Shown here: in pieces, positions 8,709 to 16,643 of the stretch
How positions within the stretch are numbered: the first letter of the stretch is position 1
Layout of the letters: the number at the start of each line of letters is the position of its first letter
Source: Candidatus Hodarchaeota archaeon
GTDB taxonomy: Archaea; Asgardarchaeota; Heimdallarchaeia; Hodarchaeales; Hodarchaeaceae
DNA: 52,707 nt
Direction: 5' to 3'
Assembly: GCA_016839785.1 (NCBI GenBank)
Contig: JAEOTQ010000088.1
Span: 1 to 52,707, forward strand
Notes under the pieces: generated by a model
What the model was told of the DNA's origin: nothing
What the model saw: the letters and a program-made list of their open reading frames with translations, nothing else
The model's database searches: none
Program-made: the position numbers and the translations under genes

Positions 8709-9721
8709 GCTTCTTGGAGGGTAAAAGTAACACTTTCTCCTGTAGTAACACTCAATCTTGCAGCTTCAACAATTTTCATTGCATTTATAGCATCATCTAA
8801 TGATACAAGTGGTTTCCCTTCCCCTTTGATACAATCAATAAAGTTCCATACCTCTTGAAGAAGAGGTTCCCCATATACTTTAATTTGTTCTCCACTAGAG
8901 AAGGGAACGCGTATTGCGGAGGATGTGGTTTCTCCTCGTGCGACTTCTAGACTTCGGAGCTCCAGCATCTGAGTGATTAAATCTGCATGCAGGGTTGCTT
9001 TCGAACCTTCTATATCGATTGTTCTGACTTTTCCAGCATATTCTCGACTCATTAAAAATGTGCAATAAAATTCGTTCCTTGTTGAGGCAATAATTGTGGA
9101 ACTTGAATTACTTATGCCATTCACACTAACTGCCGAGGTAAATAGCTTTACTTTAGATTTAGGTAGTAATCGAGAAACAACATCGAAATCATGGACTCCG
9201 TTGTCTTGATAATCATCTCCAAGAATTTTTATACGGTTTTCACCGACAGCGCCCCGACGTTGAAATAATAATGAGCGGATCTCCCCAAGCATCCCTTCAT
9301 TTATTGTTCGGATAATTCTGGAAACTACTGGATTATACACTTCTATATGTCCAACTAGTATTGCAATTTTTCGTAATGAAAGGTGTGATTTTAGAATCTC
9401 CGCCTCTTTACTTGAAGGTGTGACTGGTTTTTCAATCAATAATGCTTTTAGATGAGGAATGGAGTCTATTACGGATTTAGACATATCAAAATGATGTTCT
9501 GTAGGAACTGCAATAACTACTCCATTGGGAGAGCTATTTTCTAACATTGAATCGAGATTAGAGTAATAAGGAACATGAAGATGATCACTTACCCTTTTAG
9601 CAACAATAATATTGGATTCGATTATAGAATCCAGAATACCTAATCTATTTAATAATCGAGCATGTAGAAAGCCGATTCTTCCTACCCCAATAACACATAT
9701 TTTCACTTTAGAGCTGGGCAA
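8699..9721 (-). CDS. Gfo/Idh/MocA-family NAD(P)-dependent oxidoreductase
   Basis: A 340-aa sugar-type dehydrogenase. The Rossmann domain opens with VKICVIGVGRIGFLHARLL (GxGxxG at about residues 12-17), followed by VVIAVPTEHHF and the family's LLIEKPVTPSSKEAE catalytic-lysine motif near 97-99. The C-terminal alpha/beta domain contains NGVHDFDVVSRLL, which supplies the H/D pair of the active site. In surface-glycan clusters such enzymes oxidise the C3 position of UDP-sugars (for example WlbA and GnnA). The called start is TTG; a GTG five codons later is an alternative. A palindrome lies in its leader (see separate entry). Confidence 0.85.
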   Translation of the reverse strand: MPSSKVKICVIGVGRIGFLHARLLNRLGILDSIIESNIIVAKRVSDHLHVPYYSNLDSMLENSSPNGVVIAVPTEHHFDMSKSVIDSIPHLKALLIEKPVTPSSKEAEILKSHLSLRKIAILVGHIEVYNPVVSRIIRTINEGMLGEIRSLLFQRRGAVGENRIKILGDDYQDNGVHDFDVVSRLLPKSKVKLFTSAVSVNGISNSSSTIIASTRNEFYCTFLMSREYAGKVRTIDIEGSKATLHADLITQMLELRSLEVARGETTSSAIRVPFSSGEQIKVYGEPLLQEVWNFIDCIKGEGKPLVSLDDAINAMKIVEAARLSVTTGESVTFTLQEAYR

Positions 9722-9723
9722 TG

Positions 9724-9739
9724 TTCTTCACGTGAAACA
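9724..9739. other. parS-like palindromic sequence
   Basis: The 16 bases TTCTTCACGTGAAACA match the bacterial parS consensus (TGTTTCACGTGAAACA) at 14 of 16 positions, with an intact TTCACGTGAA palindrome at 9727-9736. It lies in the leader of the oxidoreductase gene. This may be coincidence; no parA or parB gene is in the window. Confidence 0.2.
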
Positions 9740-9799
9740 AAGGATATTATTTGAAATTAATGATACTCTGATACAATCATTATTTGTCTTTTATTTAAA

Positions 9800-10807
9800 T
9801 TATGATTTAGAAATAACCTCAGTTTTCAGATTCTTTGTTACAATCAATAAAAATATTAAACCTATTGCAATCCCAAACCATAATGTAGAGACTCTGATTA
9901 TAATTATAAGCGCAGTGGCCAAAGCAGCACTAATTGCTAGAAAATCTCTCAAGAATACCTCCATGCTTCCTTCCATTATTCCTAATCCACCAGGTAAGAA
10001 AGATACTGCACCAAGTAAAGAAGATGTCGCATAGATAAATATCGCTAAATCCATGGATATATCTATCCCTAGATTAAGGGCTATCAAAAGAAATCCAAGG
10101 CCCTCACAAGCCCAACCAATTAAACCAAGAACCAATGCAATGAAAAAGACTTTATACTGCAAGGTCACAAGCACATCTTCTCGAAATTTATCTATCTTTG
10201 GGCTGAATTTAGCTAAAGGTTTTAGTTTAAACAACAAACTAAATAAATTGTAGAGTGGATCAAATAAAAATATAAAAATACCAGAAATAATTAGGAGTAA
10301 GATTAAAGCGAGTATAGGAAGATATATGACGGGATGGTGAGAACTTAGCGTAAAAATACCGAAAAGTGCAAGGAGTGTAACCGCTAACAGGTCAACTAAT
10401 CTCTCAGAAAAAGTTGAAGCTAAACCTTCAGATAATCCAGAAGAGCTTACATTTCTTAATAGAAAAGCTCTTATTGCCTCTCCAGCCTTTGCTGGTGTAA
10501 TCGATAGACTTAATCCCGCAAAAAAGATCATAAAATTGCTTAATATCGGCACTTCTAGCTTTAAACTACGAGTAAATAGATGCCACTTCATAAAACGAAA
10601 TAAATAATTCAAAAAACTCAATATCATCGCTATTATGACGACCATGATATCTACACGGAATAAAATTTGAATTAGATCATTCCACCCACTGTATACCATT
10701 AATACAAAATACACCAAGACTGCTAAGAAGATTCCAAATATAAAAGTCTTGAAACTCAAAAACTGATTTAACGTATCATTCTTCTGTTTTTCCATGAATA
10801 GATCCAT
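9800..10807 (-). CDS. UPF0104 / AglD-type flippase-like membrane protein
   Basis: Integral membrane protein of 335 aa with about eight helices. It shows the signatures of the lysylphosphatidylglycerol synthase transmembrane family (UPF0104): FRFMKWHLFTRSL, the LSITPAKAGEAIRAFLL motif (about residues 97-113), a TFSERLVDLLAV helix, and near the end FLPGGLGIMEGSMEVFLRDF. The same domain forms the membrane half of the archaeal N-glycosylation protein AglD and of putative lipid flippases. It is encoded next to glycan-assembly genes, so a role in handling dolichol-linked sugars is a reasonable inference. The start may be the ATG at 10807 or, four codons later, at 10795. Confidence 0.8.
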   Translation of the reverse strand: MDLFMEKQKNDTLNQFLSFKTFIFGIFLAVLVYFVLMVYSGWNDLIQILFRVDIMVVIIAMILSFLNYLFRFMKWHLFTRSLKLEVPILSNFMIFFAGLSLSITPAKAGEAIRAFLLRNVSSSGLSEGLASTFSERLVDLLAVTLLALFGIFTLSSHHPVIYLPILALILLLIISGIFIFLFDPLYNLFSLLFKLKPLAKFSPKIDKFREDVLVTLQYKVFFIALVLGLIGWACEGLGFLLIALNLGIDISMDLAIFIYATSSLLGAVSFLPGGLGIMEGSMEVFLRDFLAISAALATALIIIIRVSTLWFGIAIGLIFLLIVTKNLKTEVISKS

Positions 10808-10940
10808 TTCCTGTCTGGAAATATTATGACATATTAATTAATGGTATATTCGAAAAATCGCAAAAAACTTCATGAGACTATCTCAGGTTTTAGAATAAAA
10901 ACCTTCATCAAATACTCAATTTACTTATACTTGATTACCA

Positions 10941-11321
10941 GTGACGAAAGAAAAAGAATGTCTTGAGTGTAAACAGTATTTTCCAATTATTTCTATGATC
11001 AGAGGTTCAAAAACTAATCCCTATGGAGATAAAATTTCTTCTGGTTATCTCTGCAAAAGATGTTATCGGAATAGGGTGAAAAAAAGATCGAATATTCTCC
11101 TTTTTTTCACAATCGGATCTGGAATTACAAGTGTTTTTTTCTTTAGTCTAATCATGTACATGTATCTATTTGTTAAAGGCCTCGTAGTAGATCAGTTCAT
11201 TTCTACAGTCGAGATTTTTTTATATTTAAGTATTTTATTTGTAGTTTTTTCAGTCGTTTTATTTTACCTACGTCATAAAGAATTATCTAGAATGCGGAAA
11301 CGAATTCGATCTCTTGGTTAG
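10941..11321 (+). CDS. Small zinc-ribbon membrane protein
   Basis: A 126-aa protein of unknown function. The N-terminus has two CxxC pairs (CLEC at about residues 7-10 and CKRC near 38-41), a probable zinc ribbon on the cytosolic face. A basic stretch (NRVKKRSN) and two hydrophobic helices (about residues 53-73 and 87-108) follow, and the tail is strongly basic. The start is GTG, with a TATA-like TTACTTATA only about 15 bases upstream, consistent with a leaderless or nearly leaderless transcript. It lies just before the secreted barrel protein. Confidence 0.6.
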   Translation: MTKEKECLECKQYFPIISMIRGSKTNPYGDKISSGYLCKRCYRNRVKKRSNILLFFTIGSGITSVFFFSLIMYMYLFVKGLVVDQFISTVEIFLYLSILFVVFSVVLFYLRHKELSRMRKRIRSLG

Positions 11322-11391
11322 ATAAGTTCCAATTTGCTACACCCCCCTGCTCCAAAAGATACAATTATAAGAACAAGTTCGACAATACAAA

Positions 11392-11399
11392 AAGGAGGT
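11392..11399 (+). promoter_or_regulatory. Strong Shine-Dalgarno that fixes the next start
   Basis: AAGGAGGT lies nine bases before GTG 11409 and only three before TTG 11403. It argues against the longer frame that begins at 11334. Confidence 0.6.
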
Positions 11400-11408
11400 T
11401 TATTGCGG

Positions 11409-13466
11409 GTGACGGCATGGAATAGAACACTCAAGTCTCGTTTTTTCTTTTTCTGTCCAATAGTTATTTCTATCATTATTCTACCCTCAAATTTGTACCT
11501 TTATAGTATTCATAGGGACCCTCTTAAGACTAGATATGAAAGCAAATCTATAGATTTAACCAACGCAATTAATTCAATACCGATTTTTCAGTTATATCAA
11601 GATGCTAAATATGCGTGGGACAAATTACAATTACGTAAAGATGCTTATGGTCTAAACAAGACTGATTTTTTCTACTCCACAGAAGTTATAGAGAATGTCA
11701 ACGCAACTATCACCAATAATCTTGGGTATCTCCCAATTTATTATTCAATGTACAAAATTACTAATGATTCAAATTATCTCGCTCTCGCCCGTAACATGAT
11801 CTCAAATATCATGAAATATAGTTTAGGTCAATTAGAGATGAATAATAACACCTATGACTTTGTAGTATCATATAATTGGAGTAGTGATAATATTATTGAC
11901 AATTATTTCTCCCCTGTAGGATTATTCGTCCCTATCGCCAGTGATGATTCATTTTTCGTCCCAATTTTTGAAAACCTTCTCCAGAATTCGCATGAGGTAT
12001 TTTGGTCTCCCCAAAATCTAATTTACGAAAGAAGAGCGAAAGATGGAACGATAGTGGGAGATAATTGTCATCTAACATGGGGAACCTCTACTAGTAGAAA
12101 GATTATCCAATTACTTTGGATGGCACACCTTACTGGAAATACAACCTACAAAGATTGGGCTGATGAAACGATAGAAGCCGTGTGGTCATATAGTTCAAGT
12201 TATGGGCTCCTCCCTAGAAGTATTCACTCTCTCTCTGGGAACGTCAAAGATTCAACAATTTCTCATTATGATATGGCTGGATGGTTGTGTATGCTTGAAC
12301 TCGCATATTTTTTGAATAACAGGAGTACACTAGCTGGAACGGGCATACACACTTATTATAACTTGATAAATGCCGCAGCAACTGGTATTGCTGATTATCT
12401 TTGGACCTCTCGTCAGAGGTGGGGATATAAAACTACCTATTTCCTCGGAGTTCCTTCTAATGATATAGCTGAAATGAATGCAATCTATGTCGACTATGCG
12501 ATGCTTCTGGCATACGAAATAACCAAAAATGAGGATTTTCTTACAAAAGCAATAATTGATTTTGAGAACGAATTTATGGGAACAGACCCAGTGAAACCAA
12601 CAGGGGTTCTTATGAGTAAATCCCTTATAATACATTCTCCCAGTACTTTAAGTACCCAATGTCAATTTACAGGTTCAAGCAATTCTATGGTATCACGTAC
12701 TGCCAGTTTAATCTACCAATATACTCGGAATGTATCTTTTCTGCAGAAAGCTAAATACCATTACAACACTTTGATGGCTACTCATAGATTCACGAAAGGA
12801 TATACAAATATGCTAAACACAGGTAATATGCAACCCTATCCATTATATAATGGAAAACCTGCACAGGTATTTGATTTGGCTCCTATAGAGGCAATTCTTG
12901 CTTTACCCAGTTCTTTTCTACCCTCCGAGAACGTACCGATTGATTGGGGATATGGATTGACGACTACAATGCCCGCTGGTTACGGTATGCCGGGAGCTTA
13001 CACTGGAATATCCATTGATATTGAACAAAGAAAAGTTAATCTAAAATCTGTGACATCCGATAGCAACGGATCATTATTTACAAATTTTGCAAATGATTCA
13101 GTTATTGAGTCCGTAATAATAGACACTAATACACCCTATTATGCATTCAACTCTAATACACTATCTTGTGACGAGGGTACTCACGCTTACACCATTACTT
13201 TTACTGAACCCAGTGATACGAATAGTACACTAATTACCAATACTATTCCTACTAGTACACCTTCTTCGAGCATTTCGACGAGTACTTCTTCAACCAGTCT
13301 TCCTTCGTCCACGACCGAAACAACTACTACCACTACTGTTTCCACTGTTTCTACCTCTAGCTCAACAACAGAAGTCTCAACTGATCAAACAACAGGATTT
13401 CTAATGTCCATCATCCCAATTTACTTTCTTCTAATGCTTATTATTAAAAGAAAACGTCAGAAATAG
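11409..13466 (+). CDS. Secreted, membrane-anchored (alpha/alpha)-barrel protein, glycosidase- or epimerase-like
   Basis: About 685 aa. After a basic N-terminus (LKSRFFFFCPIVISIIILP) that acts as a signal anchor, the body is rich in Trp/Tyr/Asn helical hairpins such as KIIQLLWMAHLTGNTTYKDW and ISHYDMAGWLCMLELAYF. This pattern is typical of six-hairpin (alpha/alpha)6 barrels found in glycoside hydrolases, lyases and glucuronyl C5-epimerases. The C-terminus has a Ser/Thr-rich linker, a hydrophobic helix (FLMSIIPIYFLLMLII) and the basic tail KRKRQK, the archaeal CTERM-like anchoring layout. I cannot name a CAZy family. It sits in the surface-glycan island and may trim or modify the glycan outside the cell. 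The start is set by the Shine-Dalgarno sequence at 11392-11399. Confidence 0.6.
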   Translation: MTAWNRTLKSRFFFFCPIVISIIILPSNLYLYSIHRDPLKTRYESKSIDLTNAINSIPIFQLYQDAKYAWDKLQLRKDAYGLNKTDFFYSTEVIENVNATITNNLGYLPIYYSMYKITNDSNYLALARNMISNIMKYSLGQLEMNNNTYDFVVSYNWSSDNIIDNYFSPVGLFVPIASDDSFFVPIFENLLQNSHEVFWSPQNLIYERRAKDGTIVGDNCHLTWGTSTSRKIIQLLWMAHLTGNTTYKDWADETIEAVWSYSSSYGLLPRSIHSLSGNVKDSTISHYDMAGWLCMLELAYFLNNRSTLAGTGIHTYYNLINAAATGIADYLWTSRQRWGYKTTYFLGVPSNDIAEMNAIYVDYAMLLAYEITKNEDFLTKAIIDFENEFMGTDPVKPTGVLMSKSLIIHSPSTLSTQCQFTGSSNSMVSRTASLIYQYTRNVSFLQKAKYHYNTLMATHRFTKGYTNMLNTGNMQPYPLYNGKPAQVFDLAPIEAILALPSSFLPSENVPIDWGYGLTTTMPAGYGMPGAYTGISIDIEQRKVNLKSVTSDSNGSLFTNFANDSVIESVIIDTNTPYYAFNSNTLSCDEGTHAYTITFTEPSDTNSTLITNTIPTSTPSSSISTSTSSTSLPSSTTETTTTTTVSTVSTSSSTTEVSTDQTTGFLMSIIPIYFLLMLIIKRKRQK

Positions 13467-13495
13467 AAATTAATTAGATGAAGAAAGAATGAGAT

Positions 13496-14551
13496 CTAAG
13501 TAAAATTGAGTAGTTTGCTATATGTTGGATGATACTCTAGCTTAGAAGTGATATTTTTTATTTCTGATGCTTTTTCTTTCGTACAAATAAAAATGCAATC
13601 TTCTGTGTCTATTATTACCAAATCTTCTATACCAAATCCAATTACTGGTTTCTCCCCGAAAATAATACAATTCTTTACATCTAGACCCAAATATTCCGTC
13701 TGGACTATATTTCCATTTGTGTCTCTTTGCATTATTCTGTCCAGGGAATCCCAAGTTCCAATATCGTCCCATTCAAAGTCCCCTTCGATAACTAGTAGAT
13801 CGTTTGACTTTTCCATTATCCCATAATCTATAGATATTTTTGGTAATAGTTCAAATACTTCCTTTGCTACCTGTGGATCAAAATTTGCTCTACGAATCTT
13901 TTCTAATCCCTTATAAAGTGTAGGCATAAACATTTTAAAGCTCAAATACAGAAAAGAAGGCTTAACAACGAACATTCCTGAGTTCCATAAATATCCTTTT
14001 CGTATATATTCTTTTGCTTTTGATAAACTGGGTTTTTCCTTGAAAGAATTCACTATAAACGCATTTGCTTCTGTTGATGGTATTTTCACACCTGGTTCAA
14101 TATATCCAAATCCAATTTCAGGCCTTCGTGGTTTAATTCCTATTGTAACAATCTTATTCTTTTCAGCTAACTTGACTGCGTCTTGAATTGTCTTTTTAAA
14201 TTCCGTTAAATCTGGTATAAAATAATCTGCTCCCATAAAAATTGTTACTTCATCTTGATCATCATTCAGTAGATGTGAACAAGCGTATCCGATTCCCGCT
14301 GCAGAATCACGGCCTAAAGGTTCAACGAAGAGATTTACATCAGGCAATTGTTCTTGAATTAGTCCTTTAAGACTACCCCGTGTCGATATATGGATATTAT
14401 TTGAATCAACTATTTGACTAGCGTTATGATAAGTTTGTTGGATTAATGAAGACCCTTTATCAAGAGAAATACATTGTTTGGGTTTATTTTTTCGAGATTT
14501 TGGCCATAAGCGTTCCCCACCGCCCCCTGCTAATATCACAAGATTAACCAT
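13496..14551 (-). CDS. manC: Mannose-1-phosphate guanylyltransferase (GDP-mannose pyrophosphorylase)
   Basis: Makes GDP-mannose from mannose-1-phosphate and GTP. The N-terminal signature LVILAGGGGERLWPKSRKNK, followed by PKQCISLDKGSSLIQQTY, is the nucleotidyltransferase loop of the ManC type. Further landmarks are IFMGADYFI, GFGYIEPG, NAFIVNSFKEKP, YLWNSGMFV and IDYGIMEKS (the late metal/sugar-binding region), and a WDDIGTWDSL segment. At 351 aa it is the monofunctional type without the C-terminal isomerase domain. The ATG at 14551 is chosen because AGAGGT lies seven to eight bases upstream; the longer frame to 14575 would place this Shine-Dalgarno inside the gene. It provides the donor for mannosyltransferases of the neighbouring glycan island. 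Confidence 0.92.
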   Translation of the reverse strand: MVNLVILAGGGGERLWPKSRKNKPKQCISLDKGSSLIQQTYHNASQIVDSNNIHISTRGSLKGLIQEQLPDVNLFVEPLGRDSAAGIGYACSHLLNDDQDEVTIFMGADYFIPDLTEFKKTIQDAVKLAEKNKIVTIGIKPRRPEIGFGYIEPGVKIPSTEANAFIVNSFKEKPSLSKAKEYIRKGYLWNSGMFVVKPSFLYLSFKMFMPTLYKGLEKIRRANFDPQVAKEVFELLPKISIDYGIMEKSNDLLVIEGDFEWDDIGTWDSLDRIMQRDTNGNIVQTEYLGLDVKNCIIFGEKPVIGFGIEDLVIIDTEDCIFICTKEKASEIKNITSKLEYHPTYSKLLNFT

Positions 14552-14638
14552 CCTAGTTACCTCTAAAAATATCACGGGTGTTAAATCGAGAAAAGATTTC
14601 TCAAGGGGATGAATAAAAAGCTTACTTGAAAAAATGAA

Positions 14639-15019
14639 TTAATTCTGATGTAGATATTTTCCAATAATACGAAGTAATTCTGCAGAACTGAACGGTTTAG
14701 TCACATACTCTTCTGCCCCTGCTTGAAACCCCTCTTCGATATGATGGTCAAGGACCTTGGCAGAAAATATGATAATAGGAATAGATTTATGTACTGGATC
14801 TGTCTTCAATCGTCTACAAACCTCTATACCATTTAATTCTCCAGGCATTCTAATATCAAGGAGAATTAAATCGGGATTTTGCTTTACTTCCTCTAATGCC
14901 TCCGAACCATTTAGTGCTTTTAGTACGTCGTAACCTTCGTGTTTTAAGATCGTCTGCATTAATTCAAGGGTGTCAGGTTCGTCATCAACTACCAAAATAC
15001 TTTTCTTATCGGATATCAT
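14639..15019 (-). CDS. CheY-like response regulator receiver
   Basis: A stand-alone receiver domain (about 126 aa from the ATG at 15019; a TTG at 15052 would add 11 residues outside the fold). It has the acidic pair in ILVVDDEPDTLELM, the phospho-acceptor Asp in LILLDIRMPGELNG, the switch Ser in IIIFSAK and the conserved Lys in YVTKPFS. No output domain is present, so it acts through a partner protein. No histidine kinase is in the window. It follows manC on the same strand order but is separated by about 90 bases, so a functional link is not shown. Confidence 0.88.
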   Translation of the reverse strand: MISDKKSILVVDDEPDTLELMQTILKHEGYDVLKALNGSEALEEVKQNPDLILLDIRMPGELNGIEVCRRLKTDPVHKSIPIIIFSAKVLDHHIEEGFQAGAEEYVTKPFSSAELLRIIGKYLHQN

Positions 15020-15173
15020 AGGAAAAACCAGTGGAAAATGCAATAATAGCAAAATTTGTGACTTTTTACAGGCTAACTTGGTTAGTTTAATAATATTTTT
15101 TTAGCGACGTTAGGCTTGGAAACGGTTCTTATTCACCATAAAATTTAGATAATCTCAATATCTCATTTCAAAC

Positions 15174-15782
15174 TTATTTAAAGAGCCGGTCAAGAATTTT
15201 ACTGTAAATATCAGGTTTATTCACATTTGAAAGATGAGTCTGGAGATATTTAATGTCAGTAAATGTGTCTAAATCCCTTGTACAGGGATCTAAATCTAGT
15301 AACTCATATTCTAAAGCTAACTTTTTTGCAGATTGGATGTAGTTATCTTTACTTTTCAAGCCAAAACAAAATGGAAGCAGATCAGGACGGCTCATGTAGA
15401 GCATAGCTGTACCCTTTTTTTCTCCTTCACCCGAAATTGAAGGAACTATCAGTATATCTACATTCTGGATATGTGTCAATACTGCTTGAAGACATTCATT
15501 TGAAAAAAAAGGGAGATCTGGCATTATTATGAGTATTGATTGGTTCTGGGGTAATTGCTTCATTGCCTTCGATAGAGCAGTGTTTAAATCTGTACCTTCA
15601 TCGATAAAAGTGAATTTTGCTCCTAATTCTAAGCTAGATTCAACAATTTCACGTGAAGGAGTAATCACGCCAAAAGATAAGCCCCTTGTCTGAATTACTT
15701 TTATGGTCTGATAAAAAGAAGCTTTTACTAAGCTTTCAATTTCGTAAATTTCCGTAGAGGTCAGAGCGGCTTTAATACGCAT
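15174..15782 (-). CDS. cofC: 2-phospho-L-lactate guanylyltransferase-like (CofC), with disturbed 5' end
   Basis: CofC activates 2-phospholactate or phosphoenolpyruvate with GTP in coenzyme F420 synthesis. Visible features are the strand GLSFGVITPSREIVESSLEL, the DEGTDLNTALSKAM helix start, ILIIMPDLPFF (the DLP metal-binding motif), and EKKGTAMLYMSRPDLLPFCFG. From the first usable ATG (15782) the protein has 202 aa, but the family's N-terminal PVKxxxxxK(T/S)RL substrate loop is missing. In the same frame upstream the DNA encodes VLVIIPIKEISKTK followed by this ATG, so homology reaches to about 15824, where no standard start exists. An ATG lies one base out of frame (15824-15826). See findings. 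cofD is a neighbour, which supports the assignment. Confidence 0.75.
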   Translation of the reverse strand: MRIKAALTSTEIYEIESLVKASFYQTIKVIQTRGLSFGVITPSREIVESSLELGAKFTFIDEGTDLNTALSKAMKQLPQNQSILIIMPDLPFFSNECLQAVLTHIQNVDILIVPSISGEGEKKGTAMLYMSRPDLLPFCFGLKSKDNYIQSAKKLALEYELLDLDPCTRDLDTFTDIKYLQTHLSNVNKPDIYSKILDRLFK

Positions 15783-15886
15783 TTTTGTTTTTGATATTTC
15801 TTTGATAGGAATTATTACTAATACATCTGAAGCCGTTTGCTACTCAACACCTAGAATACGTTGAATTGATCTTATCCGTATAATTC

Positions 15887-16642
15887 CTAAAAGTCTTTTA
15901 CTAGGGAGCAAAAAAAATCGTGATTCTTCCTAGCAGCTCTAGCTACTGAAAAATAACTTGCTCCTGTGTCTAGAATTGCCTTAGCACTTCTTTGATCAAC
16001 TACTGAATTATTACCGATCACTTCAGACTGGTTAAAATTTGTAAAACTGGTTAGAAGTGTTAAATCCGTACCTTCTATTCCATTTCGGTAAGAATCAATG
16101 TGCAAGTAGTCTATTCCCCAATCATTTACTAATTTTGAAAATGATCGGGGATCTACAGTATTTCCTCGAATTTTTAAAGAGGTGGGAAAGTCTTTTGATT
16201 TAAAAATTGATAAAATGCGTGAAAGTGTTTCAGGGCGTTGAGTAAGATTCTGTCCTCCTCCTTTTTCTAAAATTTCTTGTTGTCTGCAATGTGCATTCAC
16301 TTCAATAATGGGAATAACGGAAATTCTCTCTGAAAACTCTCTAGCAAATGATAGTGTTTCTTCGGGATTATTTAACCTTACATTTACGATTGTATTCGAT
16401 TTTGAAGGGAGTTTATCTAATTCCTGAGCGATAAAATTTGCTTCCTCTCCCAGTTGTATCGGAAATTCATTACGTCCCCGTAAGGTTAATTCTACTGCTG
16501 CATTAATCATTTCTTTACCTATCGAATACCCTCCAATTGTCACCTTTCCCACACAACCACTCTCAAAAATCTGAGCTGCAAAATTTCCGTTAGTAATCCC
16601 CGCCATTGCAGCTAATACCGCATGTGAAGAGGAGAGATTCAT
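15887..16642 (-). CDS. TIM-barrel protein of the dihydrouridine synthase / dihydroorotate dehydrogenase-like class
   Basis: A 251-aa protein whose pattern fits an FMN-type TIM barrel: an initial LAAMAGITNGNFAAQIFE, then VTIGGYSIG, PIIEVNAHCRQQEILEKGGG in the position of the substrate-cysteine loop of Dus enzymes, TSLKIRGNT (a conserved basic strand), IDYLHIDS, and a C-terminal VIGNNSVVDQRSAKAILDTG phosphate-binding region. Related proteins of unknown function occur in methanogens. The start ATG is one base from the cofD stop codon, so it is translationally coupled to cofD. That suggests a role connected to F420 or flavin chemistry, but this is inference from position. Confidence 0.6.
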   Translation of the reverse strand: MNLSSSHAVLAAMAGITNGNFAAQIFESGCVGKVTIGGYSIGKEMINAAVELTLRGRNEFPIQLGEEANFIAQELDKLPSKSNTIVNVRLNNPEETLSFAREFSERISVIPIIEVNAHCRQQEILEKGGGQNLTQRPETLSRILSIFKSKDFPTSLKIRGNTVDPRSFSKLVNDWGIDYLHIDSYRNGIEGTDLTLLTSFTNFNQSEVIGNNSVVDQRSAKAILDTGASYFSVARAARKNHDFFCSLVKDF

Positions 16643-16643
16643 A

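Noticed and set aside
13548..13826. Open frame antisense to manC
   Set aside because: It lies completely within the manC gene, whose protein is clearly conserved; the antisense translation shows no family features.
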